Of a stretch of DNA of 64,000 bases, positions 27,301 to 37,384 are shown one piece after another; position 1 is the stretch's first letter, and each line of letters starts with the position of its first letter. The position numbers and the translations under genes are program-made. The notes below the pieces were generated by a model. It saw only the letters and a list, made by a program, of their open reading frames with translations, had not been told where the DNA came from and searched no databases. Location of the stretch: the NCBI GenBank assembly GCA_963742925.1, contig CAVUNV010000006.1, positions 62,001 to 126,000 on the forward strand, in the 5' to 3' direction. Source of the DNA: PALSA-612 sp963742925. GTDB lineage: Bacteria; Actinomycetota; Thermoleophilia; Gaiellales; Gaiellaceae.

Positions 27301-30300
27301 TCAAATTTCTTCGGCGAGCTCGACGAACCGGCAGAGCGCGTTCGCGAGCCGCATCTGCGGGATGGTGCGGCAGTTCACTTCGAGGAGGCGCGGGCTCGCG
27401 ACCAGGTAGGCGAGGCAGCGGGCGCGCGAGATCGCCACGTTGAGGCGGTTCCGCGAGAGCAGGAACTCGAGACCGCGCGGGACGTCCTCCCCGCTCGACG
27501 AGGCCATCGTGTAGAGCACGACGTCCGCCTCCTGCCCCTGGAACTTGTCCACGGTGCCGACCGCGACGTCGGCGGGGAGCAGCTCGCGCAGCAGGTTCAC
27601 CTGGGCGTTGTAGGGCGCGACGACCATGATCTCCCCGGCCGGTACGCCTGCGGCGCGCAGCCGCTCGATCTCGCGGGCGACGAGCTCGGCCTCCACCTGC
27701 GACTCCTGCCGGCAGCCGTCGTGCTCGACGGGCAGGAAGCGGAGGCCGGTGCCGAGCGGGGTCGACCGCGTCGAGCAGACGGGGTCGGGCCGCAGCCGTC
27801 CCTCGTAGAACTCCTCGGAGATGTAGCCGCAGACGTCCGGGTGCAGGCGGTACGTGTGCTCGAGGAAGAGGCCGCGGTCGGGCGCGATCGTCGCGTCGGA
27901 GCCGAGCAGGTGCTGCAGGACGGACACGCCGACGCCGTCCGGGTGCGAGCCCTGCAGCACCTGCGCGAGCTGCTGCGGATCGCCGACCAGGACGAGGTTC
28001 CGCGCGCATGTGCCCATGGCGAGCGCGTCCGCGAGCGACACCTGCCCGGCCTCGTCGATGAACAGGTAGTCGAGGCGGCTCTCGAGGTCGGCGTGCGCGA
28101 ACAGCCAGGCCGTCCCGCCGGCGAGCGGGGCGTCGGCGCACTCGGCGCGGTCCGTGACGCTCGCGATGTGCTCGCTCTCGTAGAACGACTCCGGGTTGCC
28201 GGAGGTCGCCCGCTTGACCCCCTGCACGTCGATCCCGGCGGCCTCGACCTCGTCGAGGAGCTTGTGGATCGCCCTGTGGCTCGTCGAGGCCACGCCGACA
28301 CGCTTGCCGGCGGCGAGCAGAGCGGGCGATGAGACGGCCCGACACCCAGGTCTTGCCCGAGCCCGGCGGCCCCTGGATGACGAGGTGGCGCCCGCCGAGC
28401 CCGAGCACGAGCCCGGCCATCTCGTCGAGGTCGCTCGTCTGGACGTCGTGCCCGAACGGCGCGCGGCGGAGCACCGACTCGACGGCCGGGTAGCGCCGGT
28501 CGCCGGCGAGCAGCGAGCGCCCGATCCGCTCCAGCGCATCCTCCTGCGCATCCGTGTCGTAGGGCCGGCCGGGGATGAGCCCCCGGGGCAGCGGCTGCTC
28601 GGCGATCGACGGGCCGCGCCGGAGCGCGAGCGTCCGCGCGTCACGGTCGAGCTCGACGACTTCCCCCGCGCTGCGACCTTCCTCGTCGAAGGGCGCCGCG
28701 CCCACCCGGAGCTTGTGCTCCTGCGGAGGGAACGTGAAGCGGTGCACCAGCGAGCGGGCGGCCTGCTCGGGCTCGCCGGCCGGCTCGAGCAGCCCGATCG
28801 ACTCCGAGTCCTCGACCAGCTCCTCGGGCGTCTGCTCGATGCGGTCGAAGAACGCCCACCAGACCGGCTTGCGCTCGCGTTGGTGGTAGTCGAGGAGCTG
28901 CGCCGCCAGCTCCTCCCCGGCCTCGAGCAGCGCCTCTCTGAGCGCGGCGCGCTCGATCCGCTCGGGCGGTGGCGGCCTCTCCTCCTTCGGCTCGGGGAGC
29001 GGGAACGGGCCGAAGCGGGCGAGCGCCTCGGCACGGCGCTCGAGCAGCCAGTCGCGCAGGGCGAGCGTGGCGACGCAGTCCTCCTCGTTGTAGGCGGCGA
29101 TCGTGTCCAGGATCGACCGGTCGCGTGTCTGGACGTAGCGCTCGTACTCGACGATCGACGCACCGCCGTCCTTGATCTCGGCCTGCCGCTCGAAGTCGAG
29201 GAACGCCTCGATCTCCTTGAGCCCGTACCCCTCGACCGACGCCGCCAGGCCGCCCTTGACCACCTTGTAGAGATCGACGAAGACGCCGCGGCGGAGCAGG
29301 TCGTCCACCTCGGCCTCGCGCGTTCCGTAGCGGCCCATCAGGCGGCGCAGCGCCGTGACCTCGTATTGCGCGTAGTGGTAGACGTGCAGGGCGGGGTGCT
29401 CGACGAGCCGGGCGTGCACGCGATCGACGAAGCCCTCGAACGCCCGCCGCTCGCTCGCGTGGTCATCGGCCCACAGCGGGTCGAAGCTCCCGCCGACGTC
29501 GAGCACGCCCCAGAGGTACTCGAGCGAGCCCTGCTCGTCCCAGAACGGGTTGCCTTCGATGTCGAAGAACAGGTCGCCGGGCGACGGGTCGGGCAGCAGC
29601 GCCAAGCCGGCGAGCGGATGCGGTTCGAGCAGCTCGTACACGAGCTCCTTCGTCTCGCGCCGGTGGAGCTGGAGCGCGGCCTGGCGACGCAGCTTCTCGA
29701 ACGTGTCGGGATTGACTCCGGGCGGGCACGCCTCGGCCCGGGCGAGCCCGGCGAGCGTCGTGATCCCGCTCGCCTGCAGGCGCTCGATCTGGCTCCGGTA
29801 GAGGCCCGCGACACGGCATAGGTGGTCGACCTCGTCCCAGCGGGCGTCGCAGAGCGGCTTGAACTCGCAGATGCGGCAGTGGTCGACGGGGTACGGCTCC
29901 GTCGGCGGCTCGTCGCGCACGAACTCCTCGAGCCGGCCCTGGACTCGCCGCGCATAGGCGTCGAACTCCCGCGGCCGGAAGCTCTGCAGCTCGCCCGAGC
30001 CGAGCAGCACGTGGATCCGCTCGGGCTCCGCGCCCTGCACCTCGGCGAGCCGCTCCGAGTAGAAGCAGAGCTGCAGGATGTACGAGGGCTTGGCGTGGCG
30101 GGCGAGCTTGGTGTCGAGCGCCTCGTAGGTGCCGTCCGGCCGGCGCAGGAGGAAGTCGGCCACTCCGCGCCACCCGTCCGTGACGAGCGCGCCCTGGTAG
30201 ACGACCTCGACTCCGTCGGCGATCGCCTGCCTCGTCGCGGCCGCACGCTCTTCGAGGCTGCCCTCCTCCGGGACGACGCTCACGACCTTGCCCTCGGCCT

Positions 30301-30490
30301 CGAGCCGCGCGAGGTAGGCATGCTCGTGCGCCAGTCCCTTGTCGAAGATGAGCTGCGCCTGCTCGGGCGGCGGACGCGCGTCGACCTCGCCTCGGGCGAC
30401 GCCGAGCAGGAGGGTGGTCAGGTGCTCGCAGGCGAGGTACGCGGTGACGTCGCTCGGCGAGAGCAGGATGCGGCCGTCCTCGAGCTTCAC
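27301..30490 (-). CDS. TM0106-type RecB-like nuclease fused to SF1 helicase (frameshift)
   Basis: About 1062 residues after removing one extra base in a G/C run near 28325, which restores SGRLIAALLAAGKRVGVAST. N-terminal 230 residues are a RecB-like PD-(D/E)XK nuclease (YEALDTKLARHAKPSYILQL) with an Fe-S-type Cys cluster CRICEFKPLC. A middle RNase-H-like exonuclease domain starts at FFDIEGNPFWDE near residue 310. The C-terminal third is an SF1 helicase: Walker A GPPGSGKT near 710, FIDEAGQV, LVGDPQQL, VDKFQGQEAD and LNVAISRAR. Predicted DNA (or RNA) unwinding and cleavage in repair or defence; the actual role is unknown. Monocistronic. Confidence 0.87.
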
Positions 30491-30544
30491 CGCCTCAGTA
30501 TCGCGCCCTGAGGCGCCGTGTCTTACGCGCCCGGCCGCTCGCGC

Positions 30545-30841
30545 TCAGTCGCCCCAGTCGAAGGCGGGCGTGCCGGCCCAGATGTCCTCCGCCGGTGGGC
30601 GCGGCGTCTCGTGCCCCATCACGGTGGGAGCTTCGGGCAGGACCCACTCCTGCGTGTCCTCCAGTACAGGCGCCGAGCTGTGCCGGCGCGAACTGGGCTC
30701 AGGCGAACTGAGCTGCCGCGTACCGGGCTCGCCCGAACGGGGCTCCAGGTAGTGGGCAAGCGGCATCTCGCTCTCGAGCATGCGATTCCGCCGCTGCAGC
30801 TCCATGTGCTCCTTGATCGCCAGGTCGAACGACTCCTCCAC
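30545..30841 (-). CDS. Small hypothetical protein
   Basis: 98 residues from a GTG preceded by GAGAGGGGG. The N-terminal helix VEESFDLAIKEHMELQRRNR and LESEMPLAHYLE look conserved among Thermoleophilia short proteins; the C-terminal half is Pro/Ser-rich and likely disordered, ending EDIWAGTPAFDWGD. No domain recognised. Lies 3' of nothing on its strand and divergent from the maltokinase. Confidence 0.5.
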   Translation of the reverse strand: MEESFDLAIKEHMELQRRNRMLESEMPLAHYLEPRSGEPGTRQLSSPEPSSRRHSSAPVLEDTQEWVLPEAPTVMGHETPRPPAEDIWAGTPAFDWGD

Positions 30842-30931
30842 GTGTTCCCCCTCTCGGACGCGAACCACTCGGCACGCTAGGTGGCGGACCGGACGGACGG
30901 TCGAGCCGATGCATGCGATCCTGGTCTCGGA

Positions 30932-32272
30932 GTGAGCCCGGTCGTGCCGCACTTCGACGAGAACGCTCTCATCGAGCACGTTCGCGGGCAGCGCTGGTTC
31001 GGGGCCAAGTCCCGCGAGCTCGTGGGCGCGACCGTGCTGGACGTGGCTGCGCTGCGCGAGATCGACCCGCAGCTCTTCGTCGTGCTGGCCGAGCTCCGCT
31101 ACCCGGATGGGACGAGCGATCTCTACCAGCTCCTGGTCGGAGCGGACGCGGAGATCCACGACGCGCTCGCAGACGACTCGCCGGCGAGAGAGATCGTGCA
31201 CATGATCCGCCGCGGATCGACGATCGCCGCCTCGGAGGGCGTGGTGGAGTTCCACGCGGTGCCGGGCTTCGCCGGGCTCGGCCGCGAGCTGCACGTCGCG
31301 CGCCGGATCGAGAGCGAGCAGTCGAACACGTCCGTCGTCTTCGACGAGGAGCTGATCCTGAAGGTGTTCCGAAGACTCGAGCCGGGCCTGAACCCCGAGC
31401 TCGAGCTGCTGCGGTTCCTCACCGAGCAGGCATTCCCGCACGTCCTCCCGCTCGGCGGCTGGTACGCGTACGCCGGCAGGCCGCTCGAGGCGACGCTGGG
31501 GCTCCTGCAGTCGTTCGTGCCCGGCGCGATCGACGGCTGGGAACTGACCCTCCGGGAGCTCGGGCAGGCGCCGGAGGGGCTCCTGCCGCGGCTGCGGCGC
31601 CTCGGCGAGGTGACCGGAGCGCTGCACACGACGCTCGGCGGGGGGCACGGCGACCCCGCGTTCTGTGCCGAGGAGCCGGGCGCCGAGTCGCTGGCGCGGC
31701 TCACGGCGACGATCGACGGCGAGATCGTGAGCGTCTTCGCGGAGCTGCCGGCCGTGGACGCCCTGGAGCCGATCGCCGGGCGCGGCGAGGAGGTGCGCGA
31801 GCGGCTGCGGGGACTTGCCCGGCTCGGAGCGACCGGCAGGATCATCCGACACCACGGCGACTACCACCTCGGCCAGGTGCTGTGGGCATCCGGGGACTGG
31901 CTGATCATCGACTTCGAGGGCGAGCCGGCGCGTCCGCTGCCCGAGCGGCGACGCAAGCGCTCACCGCTGAGGGACGTGGCGGGCATGCTCCGCTCGTTCG
32001 CGTATGCGGCGTCGGCGGCGTCGATCCTGCAGGACGTCGAGGTGCCGGCCGGCTGGGAGCAGCGGGCGCGGAGGGAGTTCCTCGCCGGCTACCTGGACAC
32101 CGTCGACGAGGCGCTGCTGCCGCCCGGTGAGGAGGCGATCACGCGTCTGCTCGCGATCTTCGAGCTGGAGAAGGCGGTCTACGAGCTCCGGTACGAGCTC
32201 GACAACCGGCCCGACTGGGTCTCGATCCCGGTCGCCGGCATCCTGCGCCTGCTGGAAACATCGACCGTCTAG
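30932..32272 (+). CDS. mak: Maltokinase / trehalose-synthase-associated kinase
   Basis: 446-residue kinase that phosphorylates maltose to maltose-1-phosphate with ATP, feeding GlgE or coupling to TreS. The N-terminal cap has QRWFGAKSRELVGA; the C-lobe has RIIRHHGDYHLGQVLW, WLIIDFEGEPARPL and RRRKRSPLRDVAGMLRSF, which are diagnostic. GTG at 30932 (alternative 30944) is used since homologs begin near PHFDENALI. treS and glgE are not in the window; GlgX at 38595 is the nearest glucan enzyme. Confidence 0.9.
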   Translation: MSPVVPHFDENALIEHVRGQRWFGAKSRELVGATVLDVAALREIDPQLFVVLAELRYPDGTSDLYQLLVGADAEIHDALADDSPAREIVHMIRRGSTIAASEGVVEFHAVPGFAGLGRELHVARRIESEQSNTSVVFDEELILKVFRRLEPGLNPELELLRFLTEQAFPHVLPLGGWYAYAGRPLEATLGLLQSFVPGAIDGWELTLRELGQAPEGLLPRLRRLGEVTGALHTTLGGGHGDPAFCAEEPGAESLARLTATIDGEIVSVFAELPAVDALEPIAGRGEEVRERLRGLARLGATGRIIRHHGDYHLGQVLWASGDWLIIDFEGEPARPLPERRRKRSPLRDVAGMLRSFAYAASAASILQDVEVPAGWEQRARREFLAGYLDTVDEALLPPGEEAITRLLAIFELEKAVYELRYELDNRPDWVSIPVAGILRLLETSTV

Positions 32273-32278
32273 CTAGAT

Positions 32279-33190
32279 CTAAATCTTCCCCGAGAAGGTG
32301 TCGCAGGCGTCCGGCCTGCCGGTCCGGTAGCCGGTCGTGAACCACTGCTGCCGCTGCGCCGAGGATCCGTGCGTCCAGGACTCGGGGTTGACGTGCCCCT
32401 GGAACTCCTTCTGGATCCGGTCGTCGCCGACCGCAGCCGCGGCGTCGAGCGCATCGGCGATGTCGGCCTGCGAGAGCGGGTTCAGGTAGCCCGTCTCGGC
32501 GGCGTGCTTCGCCCACACGCCCGCGTAGCAGTCCGCCTGAAGCTCGGATCGCACCGACGCACTCGTCGCCCCCTGTCCACCGTTGCCGATCCGGCCGAAG
32601 GTTCCGAGCAGATCCTGGACGTGATGCCCGTACTCGTGCGCGAGCACGTATGCCTGCGCGGTCGGGCCACCCTGCGCGCCGAAGCGAGAGCGCAGGTCGT
32701 CGAAGAAGCCGAGGTCGATGTAGACGTACTTGTCGGCCCGGCAGTAGAAGGGCCCGACGTCGCTCGTCGCCACGCCGCACCCCGTGTCGATCTGGCCTGT
32801 GAAGAAGCGCGTCTTCGCCAGCTTGTAGTCGCCGACGAGCTCGTTCGACCAGTATTTCTGGACGCTGTTGACATAGCCGACGATGCGGCAGTCCTCCATG
32901 GCGTTCGCGTCGGCTCCCGTACGGCAGGCGCTGAGGTCGCCCGCCGGCGCGTTGACTCCGCGCCCGGCCGTGCGGTTGTCCAGGTTGGAGAGCCCGCCGC
33001 CGAGCCCGCCGCCACCGCCGAACACGTTCGTGCCGAACACGAGCGAGAGGACGATCACGACCACGATTCCCACCCCGCCGCCGCCTTTGCCCAGGCCGCC
33101 CGGGATCTGGAGGCCCGTCCGGCCCGAGCTTCCACGCATGTCCTCGACCTGCGACGTATCGAGCCGGGCGTCGTCGCGGAAGTCGCTCAC
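32279..33190 (-). CDS. Neutral zinc metallopeptidase, YpfJ family
   Basis: 303 residues. A cytoplasmic N-terminus with SGRTGLQIPGGLGKGGGGVG is followed by one membrane helix (IVVVIVLSLVFGTNVF) and an extracytoplasmic peptidase domain. The zinc site is AHEYGHHVQ with ELQADCYAGVWA supplying the third ligand, and RADKYVYIDLGFFDDL precedes it. This is the KPN_02809/YpfJ family of membrane-anchored proteases. GTG start at 33190 has TAGCGT 7 nt upstream. The substrate is unknown. Confidence 0.9.
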   Translation of the reverse strand: MSDFRDDARLDTSQVEDMRGSSGRTGLQIPGGLGKGGGGVGIVVVIVLSLVFGTNVFGGGGGLGGGLSNLDNRTAGRGVNAPAGDLSACRTGADANAMEDCRIVGYVNSVQKYWSNELVGDYKLAKTRFFTGQIDTGCGVATSDVGPFYCRADKYVYIDLGFFDDLRSRFGAQGGPTAQAYVLAHEYGHHVQDLLGTFGRIGNGGQGATSASVRSELQADCYAGVWAKHAAETGYLNPLSQADIADALDAAAAVGDDRIQKEFQGHVNPESWTHGSSAQRQQWFTTGYRTGRPDACDTFSGKI

Positions 33191-33197
33191 CCGACGA

Positions 33198-33203
33198 ACG
33201 CTA
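33198..33203 (-). promoter_or_regulatory. Leaderless -10 of the metallopeptidase
   Basis: TAGCGT on the minus strand ends 7 nt before the GTG at 33190. Confidence 0.5.
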
Positions 33204-33246
33204 CTGAACCGCGAATGGGCGTGAGCGCCGGGCGTGTCCGAACGGG

Positions 33247-34957
33247 CTACTCGTCCTCGTAGAGCTTCTCGCCGCGGTGGAGGCGGCGGGCGATGTGGTA
33301 GGTCTGCCCCTGGGCGCGGACGGTCGGCGCGTGGGCTGCGAGGTAGCGCGCCGCCGCGATCAGGAAGATCCCGTCGCCCGTCTGCTCGAACTGCCGGTAG
33401 GCGGCCTCGACCGCCTGGATCGTGTGGAAGTCGCGGTCCTCGCGGAGCAGTGCGTTGCCGAGCGCGGCCTGGAGGCGCCGCGGCTCGCCGCCGGCGGCGA
33501 GGTAGGCGGCGACGAGCGCACCCGCCTCGTTCACCTGCTGCTGCTGGTCGAGGAGGACGGGCAGGGCCGCCAGCAGCTCCTCGGGGTCGGCGTCGCCGCC
33601 GTGCTCCGGGAGCCGGGCGGCGGGAACGTTGAGGAAGCGGTCGAGGTAGACGCTCATGCCGGCGTCGAAGACGCCGCGCAGGAGCTCGGTCGAGGGCGCG
33701 CGCCGGAGGCCCTGGTGGACGGCATTCGCGAACGTGAACGTGTGCAGGGCCGTGTCCCAGTCGCCGAACTCGTTCGACGTGTGGAACCGGGCGATTCGGA
33801 CAGCCGCGGCGCTGAGCGACGGCGCCGCGACCGCTTCGGCCGTCGCTCCGCCGCGGAGCGCTCGAGCAAGGCCGTCGGCGATCGCCTGCGGATCGTCCCC
33901 GAGCAACAGTGTCTCGTCCGGCCCGGTCCGGGTGTCCGACACCGGGCCATGGCCTGCAGGGACAGCTGGCAACTGCTCGAAGGCGCGCTCGACGATCGCG
34001 ACGACGTCGACCGGATGGCGCCAGGCGTTCGACTCCTCCATCCGGTCCGCCTCGGCGTAGCCGGTCGCCAGGCTGGCGAGCACGGGCTCGGCCAGCTCTC
34101 TCTCCCAACCCGCTACGTCCAGGGACTCGAGCGCCTTGTTGGTGAAATCGAGGACGTGGCCGATGCGGATGTAGCGGTGATCGGTCGCGGCCGAGAACAG
34201 CATGTCCGCGAGCTGCCGGTCGTCTGCGCCGGCTCGCACCGCGGAGACGATGCAGCGCTCGGCGCCCTCCGAGTCGCGCACCTCGACGAACTGCCGGAAC
34301 CAGCGCTTGAGCACGCCGACATCGGTCTCGTCGCCGGGCAGCGGCCGCACGGCGAACCGCGGCGCCATTCCGGCGCAATCGAGTGCGACAGCCGACAGTC
34401 CCTGGTGAAGCGCGTGGGCGCGGTCGCCCGGGTCGAGCGTCGGGAGCAGGTTGGCGAAGCAGCCGTGCATGGTCAGGCCCTGGCCGAAGCCGGCCGACCG
34501 GTAGCGCGCCCCGAACTCGAGCCCGATCCGGAACGGCTCCACAGGATCGGCGCCCCCGTCGACGAGCCCGATCACCGACTTCGCGATCACGAGCGGCAGG
34601 TTGCGTTCGAGCCCGTCGCGCAACCGGGCATCGGCGATGCGCGAGAGGATCGCCGAGCTGCGCCAGATCGACCCAGACCTCGCCGTCCCGCAGCTCGACG
34701 GGGAACACCTGCAGGTCGTCGGCCCACTGGTCGAAGGTTCCTCCCGTCGCCACGTCGAAGCGGGCGTGATGCCAGTGGCAGGTCAGGATCCCGTCCGAGA
34801 GCGTGCCCCGGTGGAGCGGAAAGCCCATGTGCGGACAGCGGTTGTCGACGGCACGCACCTCGTCGCCGTCTGCGAAGAGCGCCAGGGTGTGCCCGTTCAC
34901 GTGCGTGACGAGCGAGCCGAGCCGGCGAACGTCCTCGAGCGAGGCGGCACGAAGCAT
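33247..34957 (-). CDS. Rieske domain fused to large uncharacterised domain (one-base frameshift)
   Basis: 569 residues after deleting one base near 34666, which joins VWVD to WRSSAILSRIADARLRD. Residues 1-100 are a Rieske [2Fe-2S] domain: CPHMGFPLHRG and CHWHHARFD supply the two Cys and two His ligands. The remaining 460 residues are alpha-helical and conserved-looking (ALERNLPLVIAKS-type start, TMHGCFANLLPTL, SAATDHRYIRIGHVLDF, HTFTFANAVHQGLRRAP) with no recognised domain; several His suggest metal or substrate binding. ATG at 34957 is preceded by TAGGCT at 6 nt. Probably a redox enzyme; no reductase partner is adjacent. Confidence 0.82.
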
Positions 34958-34963
34958 GATGCG

Positions 34964-34969
34964 AGCCTA
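34964..34969 (-). promoter_or_regulatory. Leaderless -10 of the Rieske fusion
   Basis: TAGGCT on the minus strand ends 6 nt before the ATG at 34957. Confidence 0.5.
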
Positions 34970-35031
34970 GAGGCTGGTACCGGCCGCCGCATCGGCCGGA
35001 TGGACGAATTTCCTCTACAACTTTCGGCCGA

Positions 35032-35829
35032 GTGGCGGATCGTCTACGCGGCCTCTGGGACTTCGACGACCTCGACGGGAGCGAGAGCCGTCTTCGGACG
35101 CAGCTCGAGCACGAGGCGGACGACACGGGACGTGCGGAGGTGCTGACCCAGCTCGCCCGAGTCGAAGGGCTGCGCGGCCGCTTCGACGAGGGCGAGCGAC
35201 TGGTCGCCGAGGCCGAGGCGCTGGCCGGCTCGAACGTGCTCGTGCGCGCGCGCGTCGACCTGGAGCGCGGCCGGCTGCGCCGCTCGGGCGGCGACGAGGC
35301 AGCGGCGCTGCCGCTGTTCGAGGCGGCGTTCGCGTCGGCGCTCGAGGCGGGCGAGGAGTTCATCGCGGTCGATGCCGCCCACATGGCAGCGCTCGCAGCC
35401 GGGGAGGACGGCGTTGCCACCTGGACGAGGCGCGGCATCGAGCTCGCCGAGGCATCGAGTGAGCCCGGGGTCGACTACTGGCTCGGGCCGCTCTACAACA
35501 ACCTGGGCTGGCACGAGTACGAGGCAGGGGAGTTCGGGACCGCTCTCGACAGCTTCCAGCGCGCGCTCCGGGCTCGCGAGCGGGACCCCGGGAATCCGGA
35601 CCAGATCGAGATCGCACGCTACGCCGTCGCGAAGTCGCTGCGGATGCTGGGCCGGCCCGCCGAGGCGGCCGCGTTGCTCGAGCAGGCCGTCGCGTGGACC
35701 GACCGGGCCGGCAAGCCGGACGGCTGGTTCCACGAGGAGCTCGCCGAGTGCTACGCGGCGCTCGGGCGCGAGGACGAGGCAAGCGAGCAGGCCGGCCTGG
35801 CTCGCGCACTGCTGGACGACGCCCGCTAG
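35032..35829 (+). CDS. TPR-repeat protein
   Basis: 265 residues composed almost wholly of helix pairs with TPR spacing; clear units include GPLYNNLGWHEYEAGEFGTA, DSFQRALRARE, YAVAKSLRMLGRPAEAAALL and EELAECYAALGREDEASEQA. No signal peptide or catalytic motif. GTG start at 35032. Probably a scaffold. Convergent with the NarL regulator (5 nt between ends). Confidence 0.82.
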   Translation: MADRLRGLWDFDDLDGSESRLRTQLEHEADDTGRAEVLTQLARVEGLRGRFDEGERLVAEAEALAGSNVLVRARVDLERGRLRRSGGDEAAALPLFEAAFASALEAGEEFIAVDAAHMAALAAGEDGVATWTRRGIELAEASSEPGVDYWLGPLYNNLGWHEYEAGEFGTALDSFQRALRARERDPGNPDQIEIARYAVAKSLRMLGRPAEAAALLEQAVAWTDRAGKPDGWFHEELAECYAALGREDEASEQAGLARALLDDAR

Positions 35830-35834
35830 TCGGC

Positions 35835-36461
35835 CTACTCGGCGAGGCCCTCGCGCACGGCGTAGAGGGCAGCCTGCGTGCGGTCGGCCAGGTGGAGCTT
35901 CGCGAGGATGTTCGAGACGTGCGTCTTGACCGTCTTCTCGGAGACGACGAGCTCGCGGGCGATCAGCTTGTTCGACATCCCGCGGGCGATCAGGCGCAGC
36001 ACCTCGAGCTCGCGCTCGGTCAGGCCGGCCGGCGCCGGCCGTTCGCCGGAGACCTCCTGCATCAGCCGCGCGGCGACGGCCGGCGCCAGCAGCGCCTCGC
36101 CCCGGCTCGCCTTCCGCACGGCCTCTGCCAGCTCGGCCGGCCGCACGTCCTTGAGCAGATACCCGGCCGCACCGGCCTTGATCGCCGGGAACACCTTCTC
36201 GTCGCCGGCGAAGCTCGTCAGCGCGATCACCTTCGTGGCCGGGCTCGCGGCCCGGATCCGCCGAGTCGCCTCGATGCCGTCCAGCACGGGCATGACGAGA
36301 TCCATCAGCACGACGTCCGGCAGCGACCGCCCGGCCAGCTCGACCGCTTCGGCGCCGTCGGCAGCCTCGCCGACCACCTCCATGTCGTCGAGCGTCTCCA
36401 GGTAGGTGCGCAGGCCGTGGCGGACGAAGGGATGGTCGTCCGCGATCAGGACGGTGATCAC
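35835..36461 (-). CDS. NarL/FixJ-family response regulator
   Basis: 208 residues: receiver domain (acidic pair IADDHPF, phosphoacceptor VVLMDLVMP, Thr in ALTSF, Lys in LLKDVRP) and a C-terminal LuxR-type HTH (LTERELEVLRLIARGMSNK, EKTVKTHVSNILAKL). The GTG at 36461 is chosen because it overlaps the previous stop as GTGA. It is the third gene of a kinase-REC/cyclase-NarL operon, so the GAF kinase at 37353 is its probable phosphodonor. Likely a transcription activator or repressor. Confidence 0.9.
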   Translation of the reverse strand: MITVLIADDHPFVRHGLRTYLETLDDMEVVGEAADGAEAVELAGRSLPDVVLMDLVMPVLDGIEATRRIRAASPATKVIALTSFAGDEKVFPAIKAGAAGYLLKDVRPAELAEAVRKASRGEALLAPAVAARLMQEVSGERPAPAGLTERELEVLRLIARGMSNKLIARELVVSEKTVKTHVSNILAKLHLADRTQAALYAVREGLAE

Positions 36462-37384
36462 GTCTGCCACGCGACCTCCCACAGCCGGTGGCGGCCGGTG
36501 AGCCCCTTCAGCTCGTGCTCCCCCCGGTCGACGAAGCGCACCTCCGGCAGATCGCCGACGAGGGCGCGGGTCAGGTCGGAGACGAGGATCTCGCCGCCCC
36601 GGGCCTGCGCGGAGACGCGCGCCGCCAGGTAGATCGTCCTTCCGAAGTAGCGGTCGTCCTCGGCGACCACGTCCCCGGTGTTGATTCCCATGCGCACGCT
36701 CAGCGGGTGATCGGCGAACGCCTGCTGGATCGCGCAGGCGCACTGCACCGCCGGACGCGCGCCCGAGAAGGCCAGCATGAACGCGTCGCCCTCCCGCTCG
36801 ACCTCGGTGCCGCCGTTGGTGTCGAGGAGGCCGCGGATGAGGGCGTCGTGCTCGCGGAAGAGCTCGCGGGCGCGATCCTCACCGAGCTGCTCGAGCAGCT
36901 CGGTCGACCCCTCGATGTCGGTGAAGACGACGGTCACCGTGCCGGTCGGCCGCGTGCTGGCGCGGACGAGCTCGCGCGTCACCCGGCGCACGGCCTCCGG
37001 GCAGAAGACGGGCTCGCCGCGATACACCGCCCGGATCGACTCGGCCAGCTCCTCGGCGCCGGAGTCCTTCGTCAGGTAGCCGTCGGCGCCGGCCCTCAGG
37101 GCCGGGATCACGCGCTCGTCGACGAAGCTCGAGAGCATGAGCACCTTCGCGGCAGGCCGGGCTGCACGCACGAGTCGCGTCGCCTCGACCCCGTCGACGT
37201 TCGGCATCGACAGGTCCATGACGACCACGTCCGGCTCGCACGTCCCGGCGAGCGCCGCCGCCTCGCCGCCGTCGGACGCCTCCCCCACGACCTGGAGGCC
37301 TTCCTGCAGGTCGAGGAACAGTCGCAGCCCACGGCGGACGACCTCGTGGTCGTCAGCGATCAGAACGCGAATCGGCGCGCCCAA
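36458..37384 (-). CDS. Receiver domain fused to class III nucleotidyl cyclase
   Basis: 308 residues. N-terminal NarL-type receiver (IADDHEV, VVVMDLSMP, YLTKDSG) is followed directly by an adenylate/guanylate cyclase catalytic domain: VTVVFTDIEGSTELLEQ (metal Asp residues), EREGDAFMLAFSGA, VRMGINTGDVV and YFGRTIYLAARVSA. So phosphorylation may switch cNMP synthesis. A TTG start after GGAGG within the kinase 3' end gives a 32-nt gene overlap. Whether the cyclase is active, and its nucleotide, are not decided. Confidence 0.88.
   Translation of the reverse strand: MGAPIRVLIADDHEVVRRGLRLFLDLQEGLQVVGEASDGGEAAALAGTCEPDVVVMDLSMPNVDGVEATRLVRAARPAAKVLMLSSFVDERVIPALRAGADGYLTKDSGAEELAESIRAVYRGEPVFCPEAVRRVTRELVRASTRPTGTVTVVFTDIEGSTELLEQLGEDRARELFREHDALIRGLLDTNGGTEVEREGDAFMLAFSGARPAVQCACAIQQAFADHPLSVRMGINTGDVVAEDDRYFGRTIYLAARVSAQARGGEILVSDLTRALVGDLPEVRFVDRGEHELKGLTGRHRLWEVAWQT

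Noticed and set aside
32279..34957. A single 892-residue open frame spanning the metallopeptidase and the Rieske domain
   Set aside because: The middle is a wrong-frame reading of the large Rieske-fusion domain. The two ends are separate genes, joined only by a frameshift and lack of stops.
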